DNA from: Gammaproteobacteria bacterium
GTDB lineage: Bacteria > Pseudomonadota > Gammaproteobacteria > Burkholderiales > Gallionellaceae
Assembly (NCBI GenBank): GCA_018819205.1
Contig: JAHJQE010000038.1
Coordinates: 1-42,285 of the forward strand
Length of the DNA stretch: 42,285 nucleotides
Direction: 5' to 3'
Part shown: positions 8,601 to 16,720 of the stretch, in pieces
How the letters are laid out: each line of letters begins with the position of its first letter
Numbering within the stretch: the first letter of the stretch is position 1
Made by a program: the position numbers and the translations under genes
Notes under the pieces: model-generated
Told to the model about the DNA's origin: nothing
The model's input: only the letters and a program-made list of their open reading frames with translations
The model's database searches: none

Positions 8601-10838
8601 ACCGTCCACGACGAGGTGGACGAGCAATTGCTTCCCATCTTCCTGGAGGAAGCGCACGAGCTCTATCCACAAATCGGCAGCACCCTGCGCGCATGGCGAG
8701 AGAAACCAAGTGATGCACAGCAGGGACGCAATCTGCAGCGTAGCCTGCACACACTCAAGGGCAGCGCGCGCATGGCGGGTGCCATGCGTCTGGGTGAGTT
8801 GACCCACCGGGTCGAGGACCGCGTCGGTAAGGCGATTGCACAAAACGCGCTGGACGAGTCCTTATGGAACGAGATGGACAACTATCTCGACCGTATCGCG
8901 CACGCCATCGAGCAGTTGACCCAACCCCCGCCGTTCGAGCCTACACCCGCTGCCGCAGAACAAACCGAATCTGCCAGCACAACGGCACCCGCAACCCCAG
9001 CGCCTAGTGCCGCATTGGATATCGGCGCCGAGCGCGCGATGCAGTCCGCACTGCTACGCGTACGATCCGACGTTGTGGATAAACTGGTCAACGAGGCCGG
9101 CGAAGTCAGCGTGGCGCGTTCACGTGCCGAAGCTGAACTGCGCGAATTCCGCACCAGCGTGCTGGAACTGACCGACAGCGTGAACCGGCTGCGCAAGCAA
9201 TTACGTGAGATCGAGATCCAGGCCGAGGGCCAGATGCAGGCTCGAGTCTCCGTCAGCGGCGAAGTTGAGCAGCAATTCGACCCGCTTGAGTTCGACCGTT
9301 TCACACGCTTCCAGGAACTGACTCGCTTCATGAACGAGAGCGTGCACGACGTGCAGACCATACAGCAGTCCCTGCTCAAGAATCTGGACGAAACCTCCGC
9401 TGCACTGAACGCGCAGGCCCAGCTCAACCGCGATCTGCAGCAAGGCCTGATGGGGATCCGTATGGTTCCCTTCGGCAGCATCACTGAACGTCTGTATCGC
9501 ATCGTACGCCAGACCGGCAAGGAGCTGGACAAGCGCACCAATCTGGAGCTGTCCGGCACCGAGATCGAGCTCGACCGCAGTGTGCTGGAGAAGATGACCG
9601 CACCGTTCGAACACCTGCTGCGTAATGCCATCGCGCACGGCATGGAAACACCTGAACAGCGTACTGCAAGCGGCAAGCCTGCGATCGGCGAAATCCGCTT
9701 CTCTCTGCGTCAGGAAAGCAACGAGGTTGTATTCGATCTGGCGGATGATGGAAAAGGTCTCGATTTGGCCCGCATTCGACAAAAGTCACTGGACAGCGGC
9801 CTCATCACCGCAGATGAGAACATCAGCGACGAGCAATTGATGCAGTTGATCTTCACCGCCGGACTTTCCACCGCCGGTGAAGTGACCGAGATCGCCGGGC
9901 GCGGTGTCGGTCTGGACGTTGTGCGCAGTGAAATCTCCGCCTTGGGTGGCCGCGTCGACGTCGCCTCAACACCCGGACGTGGCGCACACTTCACCATCCA
10001 CCTGCCACTGACCTTGGCCGTGACACGTACCTTGATGGTACGTGCAGCACAATCTGTCTACGCGCTGCCATCAACCATGGTGGAGCACGTGCAACAGCTC
10101 AAGCCCGGCGAACTGTCTGCGCTGTACGAACAGCAATACGTCGATTGGCAGGGCAGGCGTTATCAGCTGTTCTATCTGCCTCGCGTGCTCGGCGACGACC
10201 AGGCAGAGATCGCCACTCAGCCGCACAACCCGGTGCTGCTGCTACGCAGCGGTGAACAGCGTATCGCACTACATGTGGACGGTCTGCTCGGCAATCAGGA
10301 AGTGGTGGTGAAGAACATCGGCCCACAGCTGGCACGTCTGCCCGGCATTGCCGGCGCGACAGTTTCCGGCGACGGTAGGGTGATCCTCATCATCAATCCG
10401 GTGGCTTTCACGCAGCGCATCGCAGTGACGCGCAAGATCGCCAAGAAGGTCGTGACAGAAGCTGTGCATACCAAGCCACTGGTGATGGTGGTCGACGATT
10501 CACTGACTGTGCGCAAAATCACTACCCGTCTGCTCGAGCGCAACGGCTATCTGACCGTCACCGCGAAGGATGGTGTGGATGCGCTGGAACAGCTGATGGA
10601 GATCTCGCCGGACGTGATGCTGCTGGATATCGAGATGCCTCGCATGGATGGTTTCGAGCTGGCCAAGCGTCTGCGTCAGGACAGCAAGACCAGGGCACTA
10701 CCCGTCATCATGATCACTTCACGCACGGCAGACAAACACCGCAACTATGCGCTGGAGCTGGGTGTGAACGAGTACCTTGGAAAACCCTTCCAGGAAGAGG
10801 AATTGCTCGGCCATATCGCACGTCTCACCGGCAGTTGA
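5676..10838 (+). CDS. pilL: Hybrid chemotaxis histidine kinase ChpA/PilL
   Basis: Very large CheA-type kinase of 1720 residues that phosphorylates PilG and PilH. Domains in order: a helical FimL-like N-terminal region (about 1-570, with a degenerate Hpt-like HRLRG at 48); Hpt with H625 in HTLKGSGRMVG; a Pro/Glu linker; Hpt-like with H795 in HTLAGVNRTMG; a linker with a 36-residue tandem repeat (883-954); Hpt with H1025 in HTLKGSARMAG; a dimerisation helix pair; HATPase (N box H1313-H1321, then DDGKGLD and GRGVGLD); CheW domain (about 1450-1590); and a C-terminal receiver (about 1599-1720, phospho-acceptor D1651). The Pseudomonas ChpA is longer, about 2470 residues, with more Hpt copies. The start is a GTG 18 bases after pilJ without a clear Shine-Dalgarno sequence, so the exact N-terminus is uncertain. 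Confidence 0.93.
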   Translation: MTPEFNPLLLSSVKSELDSSLATIIRELEQFFSTGGKHPLDAALAELHRLRGVLQMLQLHGLVVFCGELETLIQELSEHPENATVMHQDALRHALFGLTHYLDALSAGAANAALRLFPEYQELHQVRGLDIAFEVDLFFPALNVDLPPEILAGALPDNPPARIKQARMHFQQALLKWLRRDEADDALRAMTAAVKAVADCVTGDERGFWWVAQGLLSCILLEGVPPELNVKKSFSRIDQGMRALLDDSEFDKVGAISEMLYLVARSHTVDETVEQIKRVFDLDNYLPEAPPLPPGETLELLEKMRSQLNAADEAWEQCVLNDRESCTSFAAISEQLHAMSEQLDRNTLQFLCKQIHTTAQHVENPEHAQIISMDMAMALLLLDSGIDHYQHLGSGFHEQARLLTSRLHESLLKQPEDQSKLASLVALYCEMEQRDVMGLLATEMQNNLQQIEQTLNAFFGNAAKRAELLQVNRLLSQVQGGLHILSLDLAEHLLISLRQITERYHQGDTPSAAEMRAVATSISVMDDYVHGLSLGQKPDPMSLNDVMRDLAEATAGHAQALTVSAEEEASAAVVSIRSGDEDAELLEVFLEEAQEVMETLRANLEISRLHLDSREPWVTMRRAFHTLKGSGRMVGLTELGEIAWAVERAMNKWLASDQPATPELLDLVGDAEVLFQHWIDMLKSGSTTAQIDTSSLLTLADCIEHDKPVPQPVTPEIEDVAEPEAVPAAPAEAEPEPEPEEERPIIIGNVSMSPMLFNIASEEALEHVKSLRTCFDSVQESSKPVVGYDFMRAAHTLAGVNRTMGFLPIAELAYTLEMWLEPRIDKAGAVGTPQLVLLDDVITRLDELCHGVRERNSPSDQTELIARLQADKVSGGSEVPQKPEQAASEEVLDFAAAPEAVAPEPQISPPEVELEAQEPEQAASEEALKIAAAHEAVTPESQISPPEVALETETEVALEAQEEHTTPVRVVQHQRTVHDEVDEQLLPIFLEEAHELYPQIGSTLRAWREKPSDAQQGRNLQRSLHTLKGSARMAGAMRLGELTHRVEDRVGKAIAQNALDESLWNEMDNYLDRIAHAIEQLTQPPPFEPTPAAAEQTESASTTAPATPAPSAALDIGAERAMQSALLRVRSDVVDKLVNEAGEVSVARSRAEAELREFRTSVLELTDSVNRLRKQLREIEIQAEGQMQARVSVSGEVEQQFDPLEFDRFTRFQELTRFMNESVHDVQTIQQSLLKNLDETSAALNAQAQLNRDLQQGLMGIRMVPFGSITERLYRIVRQTGKELDKRTNLELSGTEIELDRSVLEKMTAPFEHLLRNAIAHGMETPEQRTASGKPAIGEIRFSLRQESNEVVFDLADDGKGLDLARIRQKSLDSGLITADENISDEQLMQLIFTAGLSTAGEVTEIAGRGVGLDVVRSEISALGGRVDVASTPGRGAHFTIHLPLTLAVTRTLMVRAAQSVYALPSTMVEHVQQLKPGELSALYEQQYVDWQGRRYQLFYLPRVLGDDQAEIATQPHNPVLLLRSGEQRIALHVDGLLGNQEVVVKNIGPQLARLPGIAGATVSGDGRVILIINPVAFTQRIAVTRKIAKKVVTEAVHTKPLVMVVDDSLTVRKITTRLLERNGYLTVTAKDGVDALEQLMEISPDVMLLDIEMPRMDGFELAKRLRQDSKTRALPVIMITSRTADKHRNYALELGVNEYLGKPFQEEELLGHIARLTGS
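8322..8537 (+). repeat. Two 108-bp tandem repeats inside chpA/pilL
   Basis: Units 8322-8429 and 8430-8537 are in-frame tandem copies encoding 36-residue segments that begin PEQAASEE and contain QISPPEV. The copies differ at scattered positions. A partial echo (EVALEAQE) follows the second unit. The encoded stretch is rich in Glu, Ala and Pro and looks like an unstructured spacer between two Hpt domains. Confidence 0.9.
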
Positions 10839-10857
10839 TCAGGCGCGCCCTGATTTG
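10838..10857 (+). terminator. Hairpin after chpA/pilL, weak terminator candidate
   Basis: ATCAGG (10838-10843) and CCTGAT (10849-10854) form a perfect 6-bp stem with loop CGCGC. The 5' arm begins on the last base of the chpA/pilL stop codon. Only a short run of T follows, so termination would be partial. The hairpin abuts a GTG at 10857, arguing against that codon as the yqgE start. Confidence 0.4.
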
Positions 10858-10889
10858 TGAAGGCTGGCGGCAAAAGCTACAATGCCGCC

Positions 10890-11450
10890 ATGTCTGATAT
10901 CGACCTCACCAATCACTTCCTGATAGCCATGCCGGCTATGACCGATCCCTTCTTCGCCAAATCGCTCACATATGTGTGCGAACACAATGACGAGGGCGCA
11001 ATGGGCATCGTGGTGAATCGCCCGATCAGCCTGACCTTGAGTGAGCTGTTCGCCCAGATCAATATGCCGCTGAACCAGTCCGAACTGGAGGATATGCCGG
11101 TGCATTTCGGCGGCCCGGTACAGACCGACCGAGGCTTCGTGTTGCATGACACGGGTGAAGAGTGGCAATCAACTTTGAAAGTGAATGATCAGGTCAGTCT
11201 CACAACCTCCAAAGACATCCTGCAAGCCGTCGGTGAAGGCAAAGGCCCCAAGCATCTGCTGATCACGCTGGGTTATGCCGGCTGGTCGGAAGGCCAGTTG
11301 GAGCAGGAGATCGCCGACAATGCCTGGCTATCGGTACCCGCTACCGAACATATCCTGTTCGACCTGCCTGCCGAAGAACGCCTGCCTGCCGCCATGGCCT
11401 TGCTCGGTGTTGACTACGCCACGCTTTCCGAGGAAGCCGGTCATGCCTGA
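10890..11450 (+). CDS. yqgE: YqgE/AlgH family protein (UPF0301)
   Basis: Conserved cytoplasmic protein of 186 residues with the YqgE/AlgH signatures: N-terminal [17 protein letters not shown], the MGIVVNRP strand, [15 protein letters not shown] and the [15 protein letters not shown] helix. The biochemical function of the family is not settled; it was linked to alginate regulation in Pseudomonas. The ATG at 10890 gives the usual N-terminus [10 protein letters not shown]; an in-frame GTG at 10857 would add eleven residues unlike the family and overlaps a hairpin. The last eight bases overlap the start of ruvX, the usual neighbour in proteobacteria. Confidence 0.92.
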   Translation: MSDIDLTNHFLIAMPAMTDPFFAKSLTYVCEHNDEGAMGIVVNRPISLTLSELFAQINMPLNQSELEDMPVHFGGPVQTDRGFVLHDTGEEWQSTLKVNDQVSLTTSKDILQAVGEGKGPKHLLITLGYAGWSEGQLEQEIADNAWLSVPATEHILFDLPAEERLPAAMALLGVDYATLSEEAGHA

Positions 11451-11901
11451 GGGCGTGGTCCCTGTTACCTTTTCCGGCACCCTGCTCGCTTTTGATTTCG
11501 GCACGCGGCGCATCGGCATTGCACTCGGCAACACAATCTCTGCTACAGCCCGCCCGCTGACCACGATCAACGACGAGAAGAATGAAGTTCGTTTCTCCAC
11601 CATCGGCGCATTGATCAAGGAATGGCAGCCCGCTGCGCTAATTGTCGGCCTGCCCTGCAATGACGACGGCACGCCGCACGAAATGACGGCCCACTGCCGC
11701 CGCTTCGCCAACCGGCTCAAAGGACGCTTCAATTTGCCTACTTTGCTGGTAGATGAGCGTTATACTTCCGCCGCCGCGAGTTCAGCACTGGATGATGAAG
11801 GGATACACGGCAGGAAGCAGAAATCCCTGATCGATCAGTATGCCGCGCAACAGATACTGCAAGCGTATTTCGATGAACCCAGCGCAGGGATCCATGCATG
11901 A
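11443..11901 (+). CDS. ruvX: Putative pre-16S rRNA nuclease RuvX/YqgF
   Basis: RNase H-fold nuclease of 152 residues, implicated in maturing the 5' end of 16S rRNA and formerly proposed as a Holliday-junction resolvase. Visible signatures are [15 protein letters not shown] (catalytic Asp in DFG), [13 protein letters not shown] and [10 protein letters not shown], with the C-terminal [10 protein letters not shown] helix. The ATG at 11443 lies inside the end of yqgE, preceded by GAGGAAG at suitable spacing. A longer in-frame extension upstream runs through yqgE and is a shadow. The stop overlaps the pyrB start as ATGA. pyrR, often found between ruvX and pyrB, is absent here. Confidence 0.93.
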   Translation: MPEGVVPVTFSGTLLAFDFGTRRIGIALGNTISATARPLTTINDEKNEVRFSTIGALIKEWQPAALIVGLPCNDDGTPHEMTAHCRRFANRLKGRFNLPTLLVDERYTSAAASSALDDEGIHGRKQKSLIDQYAAQQILQAYFDEPSAGIHA

Positions 11902-12848
11902 ATAACCCCCAATTGAACAAGAACGGTGAACTGCAGCATCTGTTGACCACCGAAGGTCTGCCCGCGCGCATCCTGCGCGATATTCTCGATCGTGCCGGAG
12001 AGTTCGTGAACCCCAACGGCGGCAGCGAGATCCGCAAGGTACCGCTGCTGCACGGCAAGTCGGTATTCAACATCTTCTTCGAGAACAGCACCCGCACACG
12101 CACCACCTTTGAGATCGCCGCGAAACGCCTGTCGGCCGATGTGGTCAACCTTAACATCGGCTCCTCTTCCACCAGCAAGGGCGAGACTCTGCTCGATACT
12201 GTGGACAACCTGTGCGCGATGCACGCCGACATGTTCGTGGTGCGCCATTCCACCAGCGGGGCGGCACACCTGATCGCCAGTCATGTGGCACCCAGCATCC
12301 ACGTGATCAACGCCGGTGACGGTCGCCATGCCCACCCGACGCAGGCGCTGTTGGACATGTTCACCATCCGCCACTACAAGAAGGAGTTCCACAACCTGAC
12401 GGTCGCCATCGTCGGCGATGTGCTGCATTCGCGTGTGGCGCGTTCGCAGATCCATGCGCTGACCACGCTGGGCGTGCCGGAAGTGCGCGTGGTTGCGCCA
12501 AAGACCTTGCTGCCGACCCATGTCGACAAGTTGGGCGTACGCGTCTTCCACGACATGGAAGAAGGGCTAAAGGGCGTGGACGTGGTGATGATGCTGCGCC
12601 TGCAGAATGAGCGCATGCAGGGAGCGCTGCTGCCCTCGGCACAGGAATATTTCAAATACTACGGACTGACCCAGGAACGACTGGCGCTGGCCAAAGATGA
12701 TGCCATCGTGATGCACCCTGGCCCGATGAACCGCGGCGTAGAGATCGACTCCAGTGTGGCGGACGGATCGCACGCGGTGATCCTGCCGCAGGTGACTTTC
12801 GGCATCGCAGTACGTATGGCGGTGATGAGCATGCTGGCGGGGAATTGA
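11898..12848 (+). CDS. pyrB: Aspartate carbamoyltransferase catalytic subunit
   Basis: Cytoplasmic enzyme of 316 residues that condenses carbamoyl phosphate and aspartate, the committed step of pyrimidine synthesis. The carbamoyl-phosphate loop STRTRTTFE starts at S64. [36 protein letters not shown] and [12 protein letters not shown] all match class A/B enzymes of the Pseudomonas type. Start and stop overlap ruvX by four bases, and pyrC' follows after two bases. No pyrI regulatory-chain gene is adjacent. Together with the inactive dihydroorotase homologue downstream, this suggests the dodecameric PyrB-PyrC' complex known from Pseudomonas. That complex is inferred from context. Confidence 0.96.
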   Translation: MNNPQLNKNGELQHLLTTEGLPARILRDILDRAGEFVNPNGGSEIRKVPLLHGKSVFNIFFENSTRTRTTFEIAAKRLSADVVNLNIGSSSTSKGETLLDTVDNLCAMHADMFVVRHSTSGAAHLIASHVAPSIHVINAGDGRHAHPTQALLDMFTIRHYKKEFHNLTVAIVGDVLHSRVARSQIHALTTLGVPEVRVVAPKTLLPTHVDKLGVRVFHDMEEGLKGVDVVMMLRLQNERMQGALLPSAQEYFKYYGLTQERLALAKDDAIVMHPGPMNRGVEIDSSVADGSHAVILPQVTFGIAVRMAVMSMLAGN

Positions 12849-12850
12849 CC

Positions 12851-14125
12851 ATGAATATCCATATCAAAAACGGGCGCCTGATCGACCCCAGGAACCAGCT
12901 GGATGCGCAACAGGACCTCTATATCGTCGACCGCCGCATCGCGGCTATCGGCACAGCACCGAAAGGATTCGTCGCCGAACAGGTGATCGATGCCGCCGGC
13001 ATGATCGTGATGCCTGGCCTGGTGGATGTGGCTGCACGCCTGCGCGAGCCTGGCTATGAATACCGTGCCACGCTGGAATCGGAGATGAACGCCGCCGTCG
13101 CCGGCGGCGTCACTTCGCTGGCCTGCCCGCCCGACACCGACCCGCCGCTGGACGAACCGGGGCTGGTCGAGATGCTGAAGCACCGCGCCCGTGCCCTCAA
13201 CCAGTGCCGCGTGTTCCCGGTGGGGGCCTTGACCTACGGTTTGAAGGGTGAGGAACTGACCGAGATGGTTGAACTGACCGAGGCCGGCTGCAAGGCTTTC
13301 AGCCAGGCCGATGCGCCGCTGACCGATACCCGCGTGCTGATGCGCGCCATGCAGTATGCCGCCACTTTCGGCTATCGCGTCTGGCTGCGCCCGCAGGACA
13401 GCTTTCTTGCCAAGAATGGCGTGGCTCACGATGGCGAGGTCGCTACCCGCCTCGGATTGCCGCCGATCGCGGTGATCGCCGAGACCATCGCCCTGTCCAC
13501 GGCACTGCATCTGGCACGCGAGACCGGCGTCACGCTGCATATCTGCCGCGTCTCCAGCGCAGCGGGTGTCGGCATGATCCGCTCTGCCAAGCAGGAAGGT
13601 CTGAACGTCACTTGTGACGTGTCTATGAACCATGTGCATCTGACCGAGATGGATATCGGATTCTTCGATGCGAACTGTCACCTGATGCCGCCACTGCGTA
13701 GCCAGCGCGACCGTGCAGCCTTACGTGACGGCCTGCTGGACGGCACCATCGATGCCATCTGCTCCAACCATTCACCCGTGGATGACGATGCCAAACTGTT
13801 GCCATTTGCCGAGGCTGAAGCAGGTGCGACCGGCCTTGAGCTGCTTCTGACATTGGTGCTGAAGTGGGCCGAACAGGAACAGGTGCCGTTGCTGCATGCC
13901 TTGTCTCGCATCACTATCAACCCAGCACAACTGCTCGGACAAAAGATGGGCCACCTGTCGCTGGGCGCACATGCAGACATCTGCATCTTTGATCCCGCTG
14001 CACGCTGGCGCGTCGAACCTGCCGCGCTTCGCAGCCAGGGCAAGAACACGCCTTTCAACGGTTATGAGATGCAGGGCAAAGTGCGCTACACCCTGCTGGA
14101 CGGGCAGCTCGTATTTCAACAATAG
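12851..14125 (+). CDS. pyrC': Dihydroorotase-like protein PyrC', predicted catalytically inactive
   Basis: Amidohydrolase-fold protein of 424 residues, cotranscribed with pyrB. Active dihydroorotases carry a DxHxHxR metal motif in the first strand. Here the same place reads D59-V-A-A-R-L-R65, so both His ligands are replaced (A61, R63). The usual HVS ligand motif reads HICRVSS with R233, and the C-terminal D-H-A-P-H motif reads N306-H-S-P-V310. H261 is retained. This pattern matches the non-catalytic PyrC' (PyrX) of Pseudomonas, whose known role is to hold aspartate carbamoyltransferase in its active assembly. A separate true dihydroorotase should exist elsewhere in the genome. ATG 12851 is chosen over TTG 12845, which overlaps the pyrB stop. 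Confidence 0.88.
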   Translation: MNIHIKNGRLIDPRNQLDAQQDLYIVDRRIAAIGTAPKGFVAEQVIDAAGMIVMPGLVDVAARLREPGYEYRATLESEMNAAVAGGVTSLACPPDTDPPLDEPGLVEMLKHRARALNQCRVFPVGALTYGLKGEELTEMVELTEAGCKAFSQADAPLTDTRVLMRAMQYAATFGYRVWLRPQDSFLAKNGVAHDGEVATRLGLPPIAVIAETIALSTALHLARETGVTLHICRVSSAAGVGMIRSAKQEGLNVTCDVSMNHVHLTEMDIGFFDANCHLMPPLRSQRDRAALRDGLLDGTIDAICSNHSPVDDDAKLLPFAEAEAGATGLELLLTLVLKWAEQEQVPLLHALSRITINPAQLLGQKMGHLSLGAHADICIFDPAARWRVEPAALRSQGKNTPFNGYEMQGKVRYTLLDGQLVFQQ

Positions 14126-14154
14126 GCGCGCCCTTTCAGGTGCGCCATTCTTTA
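14125..14154 (+). terminator. Intrinsic terminator after pyrC'
   Basis: GGCGCGCC (14125-14132) pairs with GGTGCGCC (14139-14146) as an 8-bp stem with one G-U pair and a six-base loop, followed by ATTCTTTA. The T-rich tail is short and interrupted. It starts at the last base of the pyrC' stop codon and would separate the pyrimidine operon from prlC. Confidence 0.55.
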
Positions 14155-14164
14155 CGTGAACAAC

Positions 14165-16201
14165 ATGACTAATCCTTTACTCGACCAATCCGGTCTGCCG
14201 CGCTTCGCCGAGATCAAGCCCGAGCATGTCGCGCCCGCCATCGAACAGTTGCTGGACGAGAACCGCGCGTTGAATGCGCGCCAGTTGTCCGATGCTGTGC
14301 CGCCGACCTGGGATGCTTTCGTGCGCCCCATGGAAGATGCCAACGAACGCCTGTCGCGCGCCTGGGGTCCGGTGGGTCACCTCAACGCGGTGATGAACTC
14401 CCCCGAACTGCGCGATGCCTATAACACGACCCTGCCCAAGATCACCCAGTATTACGCGGAGCTCGGCCAGAACCAGGCGCTGTTCGAGAAGTTCAAGGCT
14501 TTGCGTGCCAGTGCCGAATTCGACACCTTGAGCCCGGCGCGCAAGCAGGTCATCGAGAACGAGTTGCGTGATTTCCGCTTGGGCGGTGCCGAGCTGCCCG
14601 AGGACAAGAAAGCACGCTACATGCAGGTGCAGGAGCGCTTGAGTGAACTCTCTTCGCGCTTCTCGGACAATCTGCTGGATGCCACCAATGATTTCACTTT
14701 GCTGGTCGAGCAGCGGGGCGAACTGACCGGGCTGCCGGAAGATGTGTTGCAGACTGCACGCGAAACAGCCGAAACCGCAGGCAAGACCGGCTGGCTGTTC
14801 ACCTTGAAGGCACCCTCTTATTTGCCGGTGATGCAATTCGCCGACAACCGCGAACTGCGCGAGAAGGTTTACCGTGCCTATGCCACGCGCGCGTCCGAAT
14901 TCGGCAAGAGCGACTGGGACAACACGCCGCTGATGGATGAGATCGTCGCGCTACGTGCGGAAGAGGCTGAACTGCTCGGCTTCGCCAATTACGGTGAGCT
15001 GTCGCTGGCCGCCAAGATGGCTGAGACACCGCAACAGGTAGCTGACTTTATGCGCGAACTGGCACAACGTGCACGTCCCTTCGCCGAAAAGGACCTGACC
15101 GAACTGCGCGCGTTCGCCTGCAAGGAATTGGGGCTTGCTGAATTGCATTCATGGGATGTGGCCTACGCCAGCGAAAAACTGCGCGAGCAACGCTATGCCT
15201 TTTCGGAACAGGAGGTCAAACAGTACTTCCCAGAAGATGCTGTGCTATCCGGCCTGTTCAAGCTAGTAGAGACGCTGTACGGCCTGAACATCAAGGCTGC
15301 CACTGCGCCGGTATGGCACGAGACGGTGCGCTTCTTCAATATTTGCGACGACCGGGGTGATCTGGTCGGTCAGTTCTATTTCGATCTGTATGCGCGCAAC
15401 AGCAAGCGCGGTGGCGCATGGATGGACGATGTGATCACACGCCGCCGCTTGGCCGGTGGCAAGATCCAGACCCCGGTCGCCTACATGAACTGCAATTTCT
15501 CCGCGCCGGTCGGCGGCAAGCCTGCACTGTTCACACACGATGAGGTGAACACGCTGTTCCACGAGTTCGGCCACGGTTTGCACCATCTGCTGACCGAAGT
15601 GGAAGAACTCGGCGTGTCCGGTATCAACGGTGTGGAATGGGATGCGGTGGAGCTGCCCAGCCAGTTCATGGAGAACTTCTGCTGGGAATGGGATGTGCTG
15701 CAGAACATGACGCGTCATGTGGACAACGGCGAGCCGTTGCCACGCGCGCTATACGACAAGATGCTGGCCGCGAAAAACTTCCAGAGCGGTCTGGCCACCC
15801 TGCGCCAGATCGAGTTTGCGCTGTTCGACATGCTGATGCACAGCAACTTCCAGCCAGGCGAAGGTAAATCGATTTTGCAGTTGTTGGACGAGGTTCGCGC
15901 GGAAGTCGCGGTGCTGATCCCGCCCGAGTTCAACCGCTTTCCACAAAGCTTCTCGCACATTTTCTCTGGCGGTTATGCAGCGGGTTACTACAGCTACAAG
16001 TGGGCGGAGGTGCTTTCGGCAGACGCCTACAGTCTGTTCGAAGAGCACGGTGTACTCAATCCAGAGATCGGCGCGAAGTTCCGCAGCGAGATCCTGTCTA
16101 TCGGCGGTGCACGTCCGGCGATGCATTCGTTCACCGCCTTCCGCGGTCGAGCACCTTCCATCGACGCGCTGCTGCGGCATAATGGTCTGGTGGAAAGCTG
16201 A
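14165..16201 (+). CDS. prlC: Oligopeptidase A (M3 family zinc metallopeptidase)
   Basis: Cytoplasmic thimet-type oligopeptidase of 678 residues that degrades short peptides, including cleaved signal peptides. The zinc motif HEFGHGLHHLL places the HExxH residues at H466, E467 and H470. The downstream third-ligand region reads VELPSQFMENFCWE. The C-terminal FSHIFSGGYAAGYYSYKWAEVLSAD block, quoted here by its parts (HIFSGGYAAGYYSYKW), is diagnostic of the PrlC/Dcp group. Length equals the E. coli enzyme (680). ATG 14165 gives the family N-terminus MTNPLLD; GTG at 14156 is an alternative. No strong Shine-Dalgarno is seen for either. Confidence 0.94.
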   Translation: MTNPLLDQSGLPRFAEIKPEHVAPAIEQLLDENRALNARQLSDAVPPTWDAFVRPMEDANERLSRAWGPVGHLNAVMNSPELRDAYNTTLPKITQYYAELGQNQALFEKFKALRASAEFDTLSPARKQVIENELRDFRLGGAELPEDKKARYMQVQERLSELSSRFSDNLLDATNDFTLLVEQRGELTGLPEDVLQTARETAETAGKTGWLFTLKAPSYLPVMQFADNRELREKVYRAYATRASEFGKSDWDNTPLMDEIVALRAEEAELLGFANYGELSLAAKMAETPQQVADFMRELAQRARPFAEKDLTELRAFACKELGLAELHSWDVAYASEKLREQRYAFSEQEVKQYFPEDAVLSGLFKLVETLYGLNIKAATAPVWHETVRFFNICDDRGDLVGQFYFDLYARNSKRGGAWMDDVITRRRLAGGKIQTPVAYMNCNFSAPVGGKPALFTHDEVNTLFHEFGHGLHHLLTEVEELGVSGINGVEWDAVELPSQFMENFCWEWDVLQNMTRHVDNGEPLPRALYDKMLAAKNFQSGLATLRQIEFALFDMLMHSNFQPGEGKSILQLLDEVRAEVAVLIPPEFNRFPQSFSHIFSGGYAAGYYSYKWAEVLSADAYSLFEEHGVLNPEIGAKFRSEILSIGGARPAMHSFTAFRGRAPSIDALLRHNGLVES

Positions 16202-16216
16202 TAACAGGAGGCTGTC

Positions 16217-16720
16217 ATGCGTACTGTCATGGGTACTTTCATGCTCTTATTCGCTTTCAGCCTGCTGGCAGGCAATGCGCAGGCAGAGTTATATCGCTCC
16301 GTCGACAGCCAGGGCAAGGTGCACTACGGTGACAGGCCGAAGCCGGGTTCTGATGATGTCGAGAAACTGAAGCTGGGTGTCACGCCGACCCCGGATGACA
16401 GCCTGTCCTATGAGACGCAACGTGCCCAGAAACTGTATCCCGTGACACTGTATGTTGCGACTGATTGCGGCGCCCCCTGCAGCGAGGCCCAGGCTTTCCT
16501 GCATAAGCGCGGCATCCCCTACAGCGAACACAATCTCGACTCTGCCGAAAAAATTGAGGCTTACCGTAAAGCAAATGGTGGTCTGGAGATTCCCGCCATT
16601 ACTATCGGCAAGACCCGGCTTAAAGGATTCCTTGCTTCCGCCTGGAACAAGGAACTGGATTTTGCCGGGTATCCCAAGTCGGGCCCCTACCGTCCGCGCA
16701 CTATGCAGCCTGCACAATGA
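16217..16720 (+). CDS. Secreted DUF4124-glutaredoxin domain protein
   Basis: Predicted periplasmic protein of 167 residues. It has a signal peptide (about 1-23, cleavage after AQA), then a DUF4124-like segment (about 24-55, LYRSVDSQGKVHYGDRP), then a glutaredoxin-fold domain (about 74-145). The redox site is C84-G-A-P-C88, a CX3C arrangement instead of the standard CxxC. The cis-proline region is GLEIPAITIG (P126) and substrate-side residues are KGF. AGGAGG (16206-16211) lies five bases before the ATG. The stop overlaps the xthA start. Similar fusions are known in beta- and gammaproteobacteria without an established substrate; a periplasmic thiol role is inference. Confidence 0.82.
   Translation: MRTVMGTFMLLFAFSLLAGNAQAELYRSVDSQGKVHYGDRPKPGSDDVEKLKLGVTPTPDDSLSYETQRAQKLYPVTLYVATDCGAPCSEAQAFLHKRGIPYSEHNLDSAEKIEAYRKANGGLEIPAITIGKTRLKGFLASAWNKELDFAGYPKSGPYRPRTMQPAQ

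Noticed and set aside
8304-8843. 179-codon open frame on the minus strand opposite chpA/pilL
   Set aside because: It lies over the repeat-rich linker, is low complexity (Phe/Ser/Arg-rich) and overlaps a certain domain protein; it is a shadow of the coding strand.
10841-14134. Identical 11-mer AGGCGCGCCCT at 10841 and 14124 as a repeat element
   Set aside because: Both are part of separate GC-rich hairpins at gene ends; an 11-base match of a palindromic GC core can easily arise by chance.
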